DNA of 6,175 nt from assembly GCA_937916415.1 (NCBI GenBank), contig CALGGH010000014.1:1-6175 (forward strand). The letters run 5' to 3'. Under the pieces are notes generated by a model that saw only the letters and a program-made list of their open reading frames with translations, searched no databases and was not told where the DNA came from. Made by a program: the position numbers and the translations under genes. Each line of letters opens with the position of its first letter. Position 1 is the stretch's first letter. The stretch comes from an uncultured Lachnospiraceae bacterium. GTDB taxonomy: Bacteria; Bacillota; Clostridia; Lachnospirales; Lachnospiraceae. This document shows positions 1-6,108 of the stretch, in pieces.

Positions 1-1290
1 GCGAATATCACCGATATCGCGATCCTTGTTGTTGCCGCCGACGACGGCATCATGCCGCAGACCGTCGAGTCCATCAACCATGCCAAGGCGGCCGGGATCC
101 CGATCATCGTGGCCATCAACAAGATGGACAAGCCCGCCGCCAACCCCGAGCGGGTCAAGCAGGACCTGACCCAGTACGACCTGGTCTGCGAGGAGTGGGG
201 CGGCGACACGATCTGTGTGCCGGTCTCCGCGAAAACCGGAGAGGGCATCGAGGAGCTGCTCGAAAATATCCTGCTGGTCGCGGAGGTGCGCGAGCTGAAG
301 GCGAATCCGCATCGCAAAGCAAAGGGTACTGTCATCGAGGCACGTCTCGACAAGGGCAGAGGTCCTATCGCTACACTTCTCGTTCAGAACGGTACTCTCA
401 AACAGGGCGATGTCCTCATCGCAGGCACTGCTGTGGGCAGAGTCCGCGTAATGACAAACGACAAGGGCAGAACTGTAAAGTCCGCAGGTCCTTCCGTTCC
501 TGTTGAGATCACAGGTCTTGCCGAGGTCCCCAGCGCAGGCGATGCCTTCAACGCTGTTGAGGATGAGCGCCTTGCCAAGGAGCTGGTCGAGCAGAGAAAG
601 CATGAGGCAAAGGAGGAGCAGTTCAGCAGATACCGCAAGGTCACGCTGGATAACCTCTTCTCGCAAATCGCAGAGGGCGAGATGAAGGAGCTGCCGCTGA
701 TCGTCAAGGCAGACGTGCAGGGTTCGGTGGAAGCCCTCAAGACTTCGCTTTCCAAGCTGTCAAATGACGAAGTCGTGGTTAAGTGCATACATGGCGGAGT
801 CGGCGCGATCAATGAGTCCGACGTAATACTGGCATCCGCTTCAAACGCCATCATCATCGGCTTCAACGTGCGTCATGACGCGCAGGCCAAGGCCACGGCC
901 GAAAGGGAAGGCGTGGACATCCGCCTCTACAAGGTAATATATCAGGCCATAGAGGACATGGAAGCGGCCATGAAGGGCATGCTGGATCCGATCTTCGAGG
1001 AAAAGATCATCGGACATGCGGAGATCCGTCAGATATTCAAGGCCAGCGCTTTGGGCAACATCGCCGGCTCCTACGTGCTTGACGGAGAGATAACCAGAGG
1101 CTGTGACGTGAGGATCACCCGCGGCGACGAACGGATATTTGAAGGCAAGCTTGCGTCACTCAAGCGCTTCAAGGATGACGTCAAGGAAGTCAAGGCCGGA
1201 TTCGAATGCGGTCTCGTGTTTGACGGATTCGACGCGATAGAGGAACTCGATCGCGTTGAGGCGTACGTAATGGTAGAGGTACCCAGGTAA
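1..1290 (+). CDS. infB: Translation initiation factor IF-2, C-terminal 429 residues (5' end cut by window)
   Basis: IF-2 is the GTPase that places fMet-tRNA on the 30S subunit and promotes 50S joining. The frame is open from base 1, starting in the G domain just after the expected DTPGH motif, so the N-terminal region and G1-G3 lie outside the window. Numbering from the first codon seen, NKMD (G4) is at residues 40-43 and SAKTG (G5) at 76-80. The EF-Tu-like domain II follows from about 105, the domain III start (LPLIVKADVQGS) is near 231, and the fMet-tRNA-binding C2 barrel runs from about 327 to the end, including the usual GFECGL stretch. The TAA stop overlaps the rbfA ATG by one base. Codon use is uneven: no ATA or AGG codons occur in roughly the first 780 bases, but both are common later. 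Identity is certain from the domain order and motifs. Confidence 0.97.
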   Translation, partial: ANITDIAILVVAADDGIMPQTVESINHAKAAGIPIIVAINKMDKPAANPERVKQDLTQYDLVCEEWGGDTICVPVSAKTGEGIEELLENILLVAEVRELKANPHRKAKGTVIEARLDKGRGPIATLLVQNGTLKQGDVLIAGTAVGRVRVMTNDKGRTVKSAGPSVPVEITGLAEVPSAGDAFNAVEDERLAKELVEQRKHEAKEEQFSRYRKVTLDNLFSQIAEGEMKELPLIVKADVQGSVEALKTSLSKLSNDEVVVKCIHGGVGAINESDVILASASNAIIIGFNVRHDAQAKATAEREGVDIRLYKVIYQAIEDMEAAMKGMLDPIFEEKIIGHAEIRQIFKASALGNIAGSYVLDGEITRGCDVRITRGDERIFEGKLASLKRFKDDVKEVKAGFECGLVFDGFDAIEELDRVEAYVMVEVPR

Positions 1291-1643
1291 TGCGTAAGAA
1301 CAGCATCAAAAACACCCGCATCAACGGTGAAGTTCAAAAAGAACTGGCCCGCATCATAAGCAATGACATAAAGGATCCCAGGATAGCCCAGTTCACCTCG
1401 GTGACGGCTGTTGAGGTGGCGCCTGACCTCAAGACCATGAAGGCCTGGATCAGCGTGCTCGGCGACGAGGAAGCCCTAGACAGGACCATGCAGGGACTAA
1501 GGAGCGCCGAAGGCTTCATCAGGCATGAACTGGCCGTCAGCGTCAACCTGCGCAACACCCCGGAGATCACGTTCATCCCCGATGACTCCATCGCTTACGG
1601 CATCGACATGATCAAAAAGATCGACGAGCTTAACAAAAACTGA
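1290..1643 (+). CDS. rbfA: 30S ribosome-binding factor A
   Basis: RbfA is a small single KH-type domain protein that binds the 30S subunit and helps mature the 5' end of 16S rRNA; it is important in cold adaptation. The product has 117 residues, the normal size. It shows the family pattern: an N-terminal helix (RINGEVQKELARII), the DPRI segment, a beta strand with the Val/Asp-rich V-A-P-D-L turn, and SAEGFIRHELA followed by LRNTPEITFIPDDSI. The ATG shares its A with the infB stop codon (TAATG), and an AGAGG lies about 10 nt upstream inside infB, so translation is probably coupled to infB. The stop is 11 nt before the next gene. No unusual feature is seen. Confidence 0.95.
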   Translation: MRKNSIKNTRINGEVQKELARIISNDIKDPRIAQFTSVTAVEVAPDLKTMKAWISVLGDEEALDRTMQGLRSAEGFIRHELAVSVNLRNTPEITFIPDDSIAYGIDMIKKIDELNKN

Positions 1644-1654
1644 CGTATCTGCTA

Positions 1655-2611
1655 ATGAACATCTACGAAGAATGCAAGGGAGCCAGGACCATAGCGATCA
1701 GCGCCCACGTCCGTCCGGATGGAGACGCGATAGGTTCCAGCCTGGCACTGGCCCTTTACCTGAGAAAAAGAATACCGGATGCCACGGTTGACGTTTATCT
1801 TGACCGGATTCTCGACGTGTATGATTGCATCAAGGATTCCGACAGGATACTTCATGAGCCGCGATCCAACGTGACGTATGACGTATTTATAGTCGTGGAC
1901 TGCGAACCGGCGAGGATGAGCTTCGGACACGAACTGTTTAGGTCTGCCGCGAAGAAGATCAACATAGACCATCACGTCACCAACGTTCCCGGTGGAGGAG
2001 ACGTCAATTACGTGTATCCCGAATCGGGGTCGGCGGCGGAACTCGTGTATGAGGTCATCGATCATGACTACCTGGACCGGGACATAGCCCTGGCCATATA
2101 CATAGGGATCATACACGATACCGGCGTGCTGCAGTATTCAAACGTCAGACCCAGGACGCTTGAGACGGTTTCCGATCTGATCGGATACGGGATCGATTTC
2201 CCGGAGATAATAGAAAAGACTTTTTACGAAAAGACCTACATACAGTCGCAGATACTGGGCAGGGCGCTGCTGGAGAGCATGCTTCTGCTCGGAGGAAGGG
2301 TCGTGGCCAGCGTCCTTTTTAAAAAGACCATGGATTTCTATGGCGCATCGAGCAACGACCTGGAGGGCATAGCAAATCAGCTCAAGCAGATACGCGGCGT
2401 GGACTGCGCCATATTCATGTACGAGCTGGGTCCTCAGGAATACAAGGTGAGCTTACGGTCCACTGAGGCGGTGGACGTATCAAAGGTAGCAGCCTTTTAT
2501 GGCGGCGGCGGACATGACAGGGCCGCAGGCGTAACCATGAAGGGCACGTATCACGACGTCATCAATAACCTGAGCAAGGAGATCGTTAAGCAGCTCGACG
2601 TGACGAAATGA
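1655..2611 (+). CDS. nrnA: DHH/DHHA1 phosphoesterase, NrnA-type oligoribonuclease/pAp phosphatase
   Basis: This family degrades 2-5 nt RNAs to mononucleotides and/or dephosphorylates pAp to AMP, using Mn2+ in the cytoplasm. The 318-residue product has the full DHH motif set: HVRPDGDAIGS at 18-28, the VVD aspartate at D82, DHH at 105-107 and the HDTG aspartate at D155. The C-terminal DHHA1 substrate-binding domain carries GGGGH at 283-287 followed by AAG at 290-292. Every metal ligand expected for the family is present, so activity is likely. Length is typical (about 310-325). Its position between rbfA and truB is the usual one in Clostridia. The ATG is 11 nt after the rbfA stop with no clear Shine-Dalgarno, so it probably depends on translational coupling. 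Which substrate (nanoRNA or pAp) dominates cannot be read from sequence. Confidence 0.92.
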   Translation: MNIYEECKGARTIAISAHVRPDGDAIGSSLALALYLRKRIPDATVDVYLDRILDVYDCIKDSDRILHEPRSNVTYDVFIVVDCEPARMSFGHELFRSAAKKINIDHHVTNVPGGGDVNYVYPESGSAAELVYEVIDHDYLDRDIALAIYIGIIHDTGVLQYSNVRPRTLETVSDLIGYGIDFPEIIEKTFYEKTYIQSQILGRALLESMLLLGGRVVASVLFKKTMDFYGASSNDLEGIANQLKQIRGVDCAIFMYELGPQEYKVSLRSTEAVDVSKVAAFYGGGGHDRAAGVTMKGTYHDVINNLSKEIVKQLDVTK

Positions 2612-2684
2612 TTTAGAAAGTGCAGATCAGCGTCTGCGAGAATCAGGTGCTGCCGGTGACAGGCATCCCATAATGGAAGAATAA

Positions 2685-3656
2685 ATGATCAACGGCATAA
2701 TCAACGTATACAAGGAGCCTGGCTTCACCTCGCATGACGTGGTGGCGAAGCTGCGCGGAATAACCAAACAGAAAAAGATCGGACACACGGGCACTCTCGA
2801 TCCGGATGCGGAGGGAGTGCTGCTTGTATGTTTGGGGGCAGCCACCAAGGTTTGTGACATGCTGACCGATGAGACCAAGGAATACGAAGCCCTGCTCAGG
2901 CTGGGCATCACTACCGTCACCCAGGACACGTCCGGCAGGATCCTGCATGAAGCATCCGTGGACGGACTGGAGCCTGACGCGATAAGGGACTGCATCATGG
3001 GCTTCGTGGGCGAGATCGACCAGATCCCGCCGATGTATTCTGCCATCAAGGTCGGAGGCAGGAAACTGTACGAACTCGCCAGGGAGGGCAGGGAAGTTGA
3101 AAGGAAACCCAGGCGCATCACTATTTATGAGATCGGGATCAGCAAGGTTGAGATACCGTTCGTCACGATGAGGGTCAAGTGCAGCAAGGGCACGTACGTA
3201 CGCACGCTGTGCAACGACATAGGCGAAAAGCTCGGATGCGGCGGCACCATGCAGCACCTGACCAGGACGAGGGTCGGCATGTTCGGACTTGAAGGGGCGC
3301 GCAGGCTTGACGAGATCGAATCCTTCATGAACGAGGGCAGGATATGTGAAGCCGTCATCCCCGTGACGAGGGTGTTTGAGGACCTGCCGTCAGCTCGGGT
3401 GACGGATGGGGCGCTCAAGGCTGCTGAGAATGGGAACTTGCTGAGGGAAAGTGACCTGAGGATTGATGAGGCGAGTTTACGTAATAAAACAATAGCGTCT
3501 GATATCGGTTTACGTAATGCAACAATTGAAGGCGGAGTGAGTTTACGTAATTCCGATCAGATCATGGTCTTCGGCGCAAATGGATTCTTTTACGGCGTAT
3601 ATGAATACAGGTCAAAGGAACGGGCATTTGCGCCCGTGAAGATGTTTTTTTGCTGA
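2685..3656 (+). CDS. truB: tRNA pseudouridine(55) synthase TruB, with repeat-expanded C-terminal region
   Basis: TruB converts U55 in the T-loop of most tRNAs to pseudouridine and also acts as a tRNA folding chaperone. The 323-residue product has the catalytic motif GHTGTLDPDAEG, with the nucleophile at D39. It also has the usual IPPMYSAIKVGGRKLYELAREG segment and CSKGTYVRTLCNDIGEKLG. The C-terminal PUA-like domain ends in the family-like APVKMF. Inside that domain, around residues 253-292, is an 11-residue imperfect repeat (three LRN-started units) that looks like an insertion relative to ordinary TruB. Catalytic parts are unaffected. The start is supported by GGAAG at 2675-2679, five bases ahead of the ATG. 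It follows the DHH gene after 73 bp that hold only a weak 5-bp hairpin (2622-2637). A terminator-like hairpin overlaps the last codons. Confidence 0.95.
   Translation: MINGIINVYKEPGFTSHDVVAKLRGITKQKKIGHTGTLDPDAEGVLLVCLGAATKVCDMLTDETKEYEALLRLGITTVTQDTSGRILHEASVDGLEPDAIRDCIMGFVGEIDQIPPMYSAIKVGGRKLYELAREGREVERKPRRITIYEIGISKVEIPFVTMRVKCSKGTYVRTLCNDIGEKLGCGGTMQHLTRTRVGMFGLEGARRLDEIESFMNEGRICEAVIPVTRVFEDLPSARVTDGALKAAENGNLLRESDLRIDEASLRNKTIASDIGLRNATIEGGVSLRNSDQIMVFGANGFFYGVYEYRSKERAFAPVKMFFC
3475..3551 (+). repeat. 33-bp tandem repeat with TTACGTAA palindromes inside truB
   Basis: The 11-mer GTTTACGTAAT occurs at 3475-3485, 3508-3518 and 3541-3551, exactly 33 bp apart. Each copy contains the 8-bp palindrome TTACGTAA. 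The remaining 22 bp of each unit are diverged but AT-richer than the surrounding gene. Because 33 is a multiple of three, the units code for 11-residue peptides that each start Leu-Arg-Asn, and the truB frame is kept. A preceding LRES/LRID stretch (from 3441) may be an older, decayed unit. Spacing and identity are seen directly; the origin (minisatellite expansion or insertion) and any DNA-level role are inferred. Confidence 0.85.
3620..3651 (+). terminator. Possible weak intrinsic terminator overlapping the truB 3' end
   Basis: A 6-bp stem ACGGGC/GCCCGT (3620-3625 with 3632-3637, loop ATTTGC) is followed after 7 nt by a run of seven T (3645-3651). The stem is short and the gap to the T-run is longer than ideal. 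The bases also code for the conserved end of TruB, so this may be chance or only partial termination. Confidence 0.35.
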
Positions 3657-3658
3657 TT

Positions 3659-3688
3659 TTGGGGATGGTTCTCGCGGAGCGTTATAGT
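3659..3688 (+). promoter_or_regulatory. Candidate promoter for ribF (TTGGGG - 18 bp - TATAGT)
   Basis: TTGGGG at 3659-3664 and TATAGT at 3683-3688 are 18 bp apart. The -10 matches the sigma-A consensus at 5 of 6 positions, the -35 at only 3 of 6. It would start transcription near 3695, inside the inverted repeat that covers the -10. This is an inference from weak consensus matches. Confidence 0.3.
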
Positions 3689-3719
3689 AAGCGAAATTTT
3701 TAATTTCGCTTACTATAAC
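3681..3719. repeat. Perfect 18-bp inverted repeat with 3-nt centre in the truB-ribF gap
   Basis: The arms 3681-3698 and 3702-3719 are perfectly complementary and are separated only by TTT. The sequence is mostly AT with a GCG/CGC block in each arm. As RNA it gives a long, stable hairpin 34 nt ahead of the ribF ATG. As DNA it is a 39-bp near-symmetrical site. It is not followed by a T-run on either strand, so it is not a standard intrinsic terminator. It could be an operator, an RNase III-type processing site, or a dispersed palindromic repeat. An outer GGGGA/TCCCC pairing (3661-3665 with 3740-3744) could extend the RNA structure. Confidence 0.9.
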
Positions 3720-3753
3720 ATAACACGACACAAAAACAGTCCCCGGTGCTTCA

Positions 3754-4692
3754 ATGCAGAATATGCAGATAATATCAGGAATTACAGACATACAATTAAA
3801 TGCCCCGACCGTTGTGGCGCTGGGTAAATTTGACGGAGTGCACGTCGGCCACAGGCTGCTCATCAACGACATCGTTTCCAAGGCAGGAGAAGGATATAAA
3901 AGCGTCATTTTTACGTTTTATCCTTCCCCGGAAAGTCTTTTTGCTGGCAAGGCTCTGCCCGAGCTTACCACGATTAATGAAAAGAGACTGATATTTGACA
4001 GGCTTGGCGTGGACATCCTGATCGAGTTTCCGATGACGCACGAGACTGCCGCGATGAGCGCCGAGGATTTCATCAGACAGTATCTGGTCAAACGGATGCA
4101 CGCCAGACATATCTATGCCGGTACTGATCTTTCCTTTGGCTACAGGGGACTGGGGAATGCGGAGCTTATTGAGTCTCTTTCTCCTGAGGGCGGATATGAA
4201 TGCCACGTCATTGACAAGGTGCAGATCGATGGAGAACCCGTCAGTTCTACGCGCATCCGGGACGTAGTCAGAAACGGAGACATGGAAAAGGCAGCCGAAA
4301 TGCTGGGTGAGCCATATCGCCTGACCGGCATCGTGTCGCACGGCAGGAGGCTTGGCCACACGATAGGCATGCCCACGGCCAACCTGATCATTCCGCCGGA
4401 CAAGGTGACCGGTCCAAGGGGAGTATATCTTTCCAGGACGTACACGCCGGATGGAATATATGATTCCATATCCAACGTCGGGGTGAAGCCCACGGTCATG
4501 GAGGATGAACTTCTCTGCTGTGAAAGCTACCTGTACGATTTCGACGAGGACATATATGGCGCCTGCGTGGAGGTGGAACTGCTCAGATTCGTTCGTCCCG
4601 AGATGAAGTTTGCCTCCGTGGACGAACTGAAGGCCCAGATGGAGCGCGACCTGGAGGCCGGCAGCCCCGGACAGAGACTGGGCGTCCGCTAA
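3754..4692 (+). CDS. ribF: Bifunctional riboflavin kinase / FAD synthetase RibF
   Basis: RibF phosphorylates riboflavin to FMN and adenylylates FMN to FAD. The 312-residue product is full length. The N-terminal nucleotidyltransferase half has GKFDGVHVGH at 24-33, the DLSFGYRGLGN segment near 125-135 and the SSTRIR motif at 164-169. The C-terminal kinase half has GHTIGMPTAN at 201-210, PRGVY at 221-225, GVKPT at 243-247 and the catalytic glutamate E257 in ESYLYDFDEDIYG. Both activities should be intact. The first ATG is 3754, but ATG 3763 would give MQIISGITD, closer to the usual N-terminus; neither has a clear Shine-Dalgarno. The gene follows truB after a 97-bp gap with a large inverted repeat, unlike the close spacing earlier in the cluster. 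Confidence 0.95.
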   Translation: MQNMQIISGITDIQLNAPTVVALGKFDGVHVGHRLLINDIVSKAGEGYKSVIFTFYPSPESLFAGKALPELTTINEKRLIFDRLGVDILIEFPMTHETAAMSAEDFIRQYLVKRMHARHIYAGTDLSFGYRGLGNAELIESLSPEGGYECHVIDKVQIDGEPVSSTRIRDVVRNGDMEKAAEMLGEPYRLTGIVSHGRRLGHTIGMPTANLIIPPDKVTGPRGVYLSRTYTPDGIYDSISNVGVKPTVMEDELLCCESYLYDFDEDIYGACVEVELLRFVRPEMKFASVDELKAQMERDLEAGSPGQRLGVR

Positions 4693-4748
4693 ATGACTTG
4701 TTTTATCGGGCCGGACGCGTGGCGAATACCGGACCTGAATGGATCCCA

Positions 4749-4756
4749 GGGAGGGG
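4749..4756 (+). promoter_or_regulatory. Strong ribosome binding site deciding the start at 4763
   Basis: GGGAGGGG lies 6 nt ahead of the ATG at 4763. An in-frame ATG at 4739 lies upstream of this site and would translate through it into a tail (DPREGKR) unlike a hydrolase N-terminus. The 4763 start, giving MKKIAVIFPG, is therefore preferred. Confidence 0.8.
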
Positions 4757-4762
4757 AAACGC

Positions 4763-5863
4763 ATGAAAAAGATCGCAGTCATTTTTCCCGGAATAGGATA
4801 CAACGTCAACAAGCCGCTGCTGTATTATTCCGGCAAGTTCATGAGGGAGAGGAATTTTGAAATAGTCGAGGTGTCCTTTGACGGCATCTCCAAGCAGGCC
4901 CTGTCGGATCGTGAAGCCATGGTCCGTGCCTTCGCGGAGTGCTCGGCCCAGGCCGAGGAGCAGCTGAAGGACGTGGCGTTTGGGGATTACGACGAGATAT
5001 GCTTCATCTCCAAGAGTCTGGGGACGGTGGCCGCCAGCGTCTATGCGGCCAAGCATGGCCTGAAGGTCAGGCATGTGTACTATACGCCCCTGGAGCAGAC
5101 CTTTTCACTGGTTGAGGAGGGCAACGGGCTGGTCTTCTTCGGTACGGCCGATCCCTGGATAGACTTCGACAGGATCAGGGACCTGTGCGTCTCTAAGCAC
5201 CTGAACTACAAGGCACTCAAGGACGCCAACCATTCCCTGGAGACCGGCAGCGTAGACGTCGACGTGGAGAGGATCACCGAGATCATACATGAGGCGGAGG
5301 ACTATCTGGTGGGGGGTTCCATATATGGCATCTCCGTCATCCGGAGGGACGGTTCTCCCGAGAGCATGCGCGACTACAGGGGCAAGGTGCTGCTGATAGT
5401 CAATTCGGCCACCGGATGCGGCTTTACGCCGCAGTACGAGGCCCTGGAGCAGCTTTACAGGGATCACGCCGGGGACGGACTGGAGATACTGGATTTCCCG
5501 TGCGATCAGTTCGGTCATCAGGCACCGGGCACTTCTGATGAGATACACTCTTTCTGCACTTCACGATATGACATAAGCTTCAGCCAGTTCGCCAAGATCG
5601 AGGTAAACGGACCCGGGGAATCCGAACTGTACGCATATCTCAAATCAAAACAGGGCTTCGGAGGCTTCCTGCGTAATTCCAAGGAAAGCATCTACATGGA
5701 AAAAAGGGTGGCCGAGGCAGACCCCAATTATCTGTATAACAGTGACGTAAAATGGAATTTCACCAAGTTTCTCGTGAACAGATGCGGTCAGGTCATCAGG
5801 CGCTTTGAGCCTGACGCCGGAACCGAGATAGTGAGACAGGCGGTGGAGAAGGAACTTGCGTGA
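4763..5863 (+). CDS. Fused alpha/beta-hydrolase-like protein and glutathione peroxidase
   Basis: The product has 366 residues with two domains and no signal peptide or membrane segment. Residues 1 to about 180 resemble small uncharacterised clostridial alpha/beta hydrolases (FPGIGYNVNKPLLYYS start). They carry a likely triad: S85 in the KSLGT elbow, D130 in FFGTADPW and H157 in ANHSLE. Residues from about 186 form a complete glutathione-peroxidase domain starting SIYGISV. Its catalytic tetrad is peroxidatic C219 (TGCGFTPQ), Q253, W331 and N332 (WNFTKFLV). C247 sits in FPCDQF, and C265 is placed like the resolving cysteine of thioredoxin-dependent 2-Cys members. The active-site residue is Cys, not selenocysteine. 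The peroxidase probably reduces hydroperoxides with thioredoxin; the hydrolase substrate is unknown. The gene lies 70 bp after ribF with its own strong ribosome binding site and may belong to the same transcript. Domain assignments are firm for the peroxidase and moderate for the hydrolase. Confidence 0.88.
   Translation: MKKIAVIFPGIGYNVNKPLLYYSGKFMRERNFEIVEVSFDGISKQALSDREAMVRAFAECSAQAEEQLKDVAFGDYDEICFISKSLGTVAASVYAAKHGLKVRHVYYTPLEQTFSLVEEGNGLVFFGTADPWIDFDRIRDLCVSKHLNYKALKDANHSLETGSVDVDVERITEIIHEAEDYLVGGSIYGISVIRRDGSPESMRDYRGKVLLIVNSATGCGFTPQYEALEQLYRDHAGDGLEILDFPCDQFGHQAPGTSDEIHSFCTSRYDISFSQFAKIEVNGPGESELYAYLKSKQGFGGFLRNSKESIYMEKRVAEADPNYLYNSDVKWNFTKFLVNRCGQVIRRFEPDAGTEIVRQAVEKELA
5296..5311 (+). 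promoter_or_regulatory. Possible internal ribosome binding site and GTG start for a free-standing peroxidase
   Basis: GGAGG at 5296-5300 is followed, 8 nt later, by an in-frame GTG at 5309-5311. Starting there gives MGGSIYGISV and a 184-residue protein, the usual length and N-terminus of bacterial glutathione peroxidases. The GGAGG also codes for common Glu-Asp codons, so it may be coincidental. Confidence 0.35.
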
Positions 5864-5864
5864 C

Positions 5865-5878
5865 GCCCGGGGACGGGC
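5865..5878 (+). other. Short GC hairpin with GNRA-type loop just after the fusion gene
   Basis: GCCCG (5865-5869) pairs with CGGGC (5874-5878) around the tetraloop GGGA. It begins two bases after the TGA stop. No T-run follows, so it is more likely a 3'-end stabilising or weak termination structure than a standard intrinsic terminator. Confidence 0.4.
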
Positions 5879-5886
5879 AGTCAGTA

Positions 5887-5906
5887 ACTGAACCTAACGG
5901 TTCAGT
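5887..5906. repeat. Perfect 8-bp inverted repeat
   Basis: ACTGAACC (5887-5894) and GGTTCAGT (5899-5906) are perfect complements around TAAC. It may be a second hairpin at the end of the upstream transcript, or an operator-like site about 45 bp ahead of the extended -10 at 5951. No T-run follows. Confidence 0.6.
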
Positions 5907-5950
5907 GGTTCATTCATCATCAGCAGCAGGTGGCGCAATCCGACTGTTTT

Positions 5951-5959
5951 TGATATACT
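5951..5959 (+). promoter_or_regulatory. Candidate extended -10 promoter element
   Basis: TGATATACT matches the TGnTATAAT extended -10 at all but one position. No good -35 is present (TGGCGC at the expected place), which is common for extended -10 promoters. Transcription would start near 5966, giving a leader of about 140 nt before the ATG at 6109. Confidence 0.4.
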
Positions 5960-6092
5960 ATGCAGTGTTAAAGTGAATGATTTGGATTCGCGTTGCTTGA
6001 ATCCCGGATCGTTATCATATGCTTCACTGTCTTGCACAATTTGGATGACACATTCGGCATTCGTTTTCGTGGATCCGTCATAATAAATTCTT

Positions 6093-6099
6093 AAGGAGG
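6093..6099 (+). promoter_or_regulatory. Consensus Shine-Dalgarno sequence
   Basis: AAGGAGG is a full match to the 16S anti-Shine-Dalgarno core and lies 9 nt before the ATG at 6109. It is the most complete ribosome binding site in the window, which makes the very short ORF behind it notable. Confidence 0.6.
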
Positions 6100-6108
6100 A
6101 ATTCAAAA

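Noticed and set aside
2673..2684. Mini-ORF ATG-GAA-GAA-TAA abutting the truB start
   Set aside because: It has only three codons and no separate ribosome binding site, and it overlaps the purine-rich site used by truB, so it is most likely chance.
2643..3257. Minus-strand open frame (204 codons) opposite truB
   Set aside because: It is antisense to the conserved catalytic half of truB, has no recognisable motif, and has no coding context on that strand.
3661..3744. FMN riboswitch ahead of ribF
   Set aside because: The gap is too short and lacks the conserved RFN-element blocks. The main structure is one simple long hairpin, not a multi-branched junction.
4739..4762. Upstream ATG as start of the hydrolase-peroxidase gene
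   Set aside because: It would place the strong GGGAGGGG site inside the coding region. The ATG at 4763 has ideal spacing and gives a typical MKKIAVIFPG start.
3796..4812. Long minus-strand open frame (338 codons) opposite ribF
   Set aside because: It lies wholly antisense to a well-conserved ribF with intact motifs. Its translation shows no domain, and long antisense frames are expected from this codon usage.
4693..4862. Small + strand frame starting directly after the ribF stop
   Set aside because: It has no ribosome binding site and no recognisable product, and it overlaps the start of the hydrolase-peroxidase gene in another frame.
5894..6106. Minus-strand 70-codon frame in the right-hand intergenic region
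   Set aside because: It needs a TTG start, has no ribosome binding site I can see, matches no family I recognise, and is antisense to the promoter and Shine-Dalgarno signals. It could be a decayed gene remnant, but this cannot be supported.
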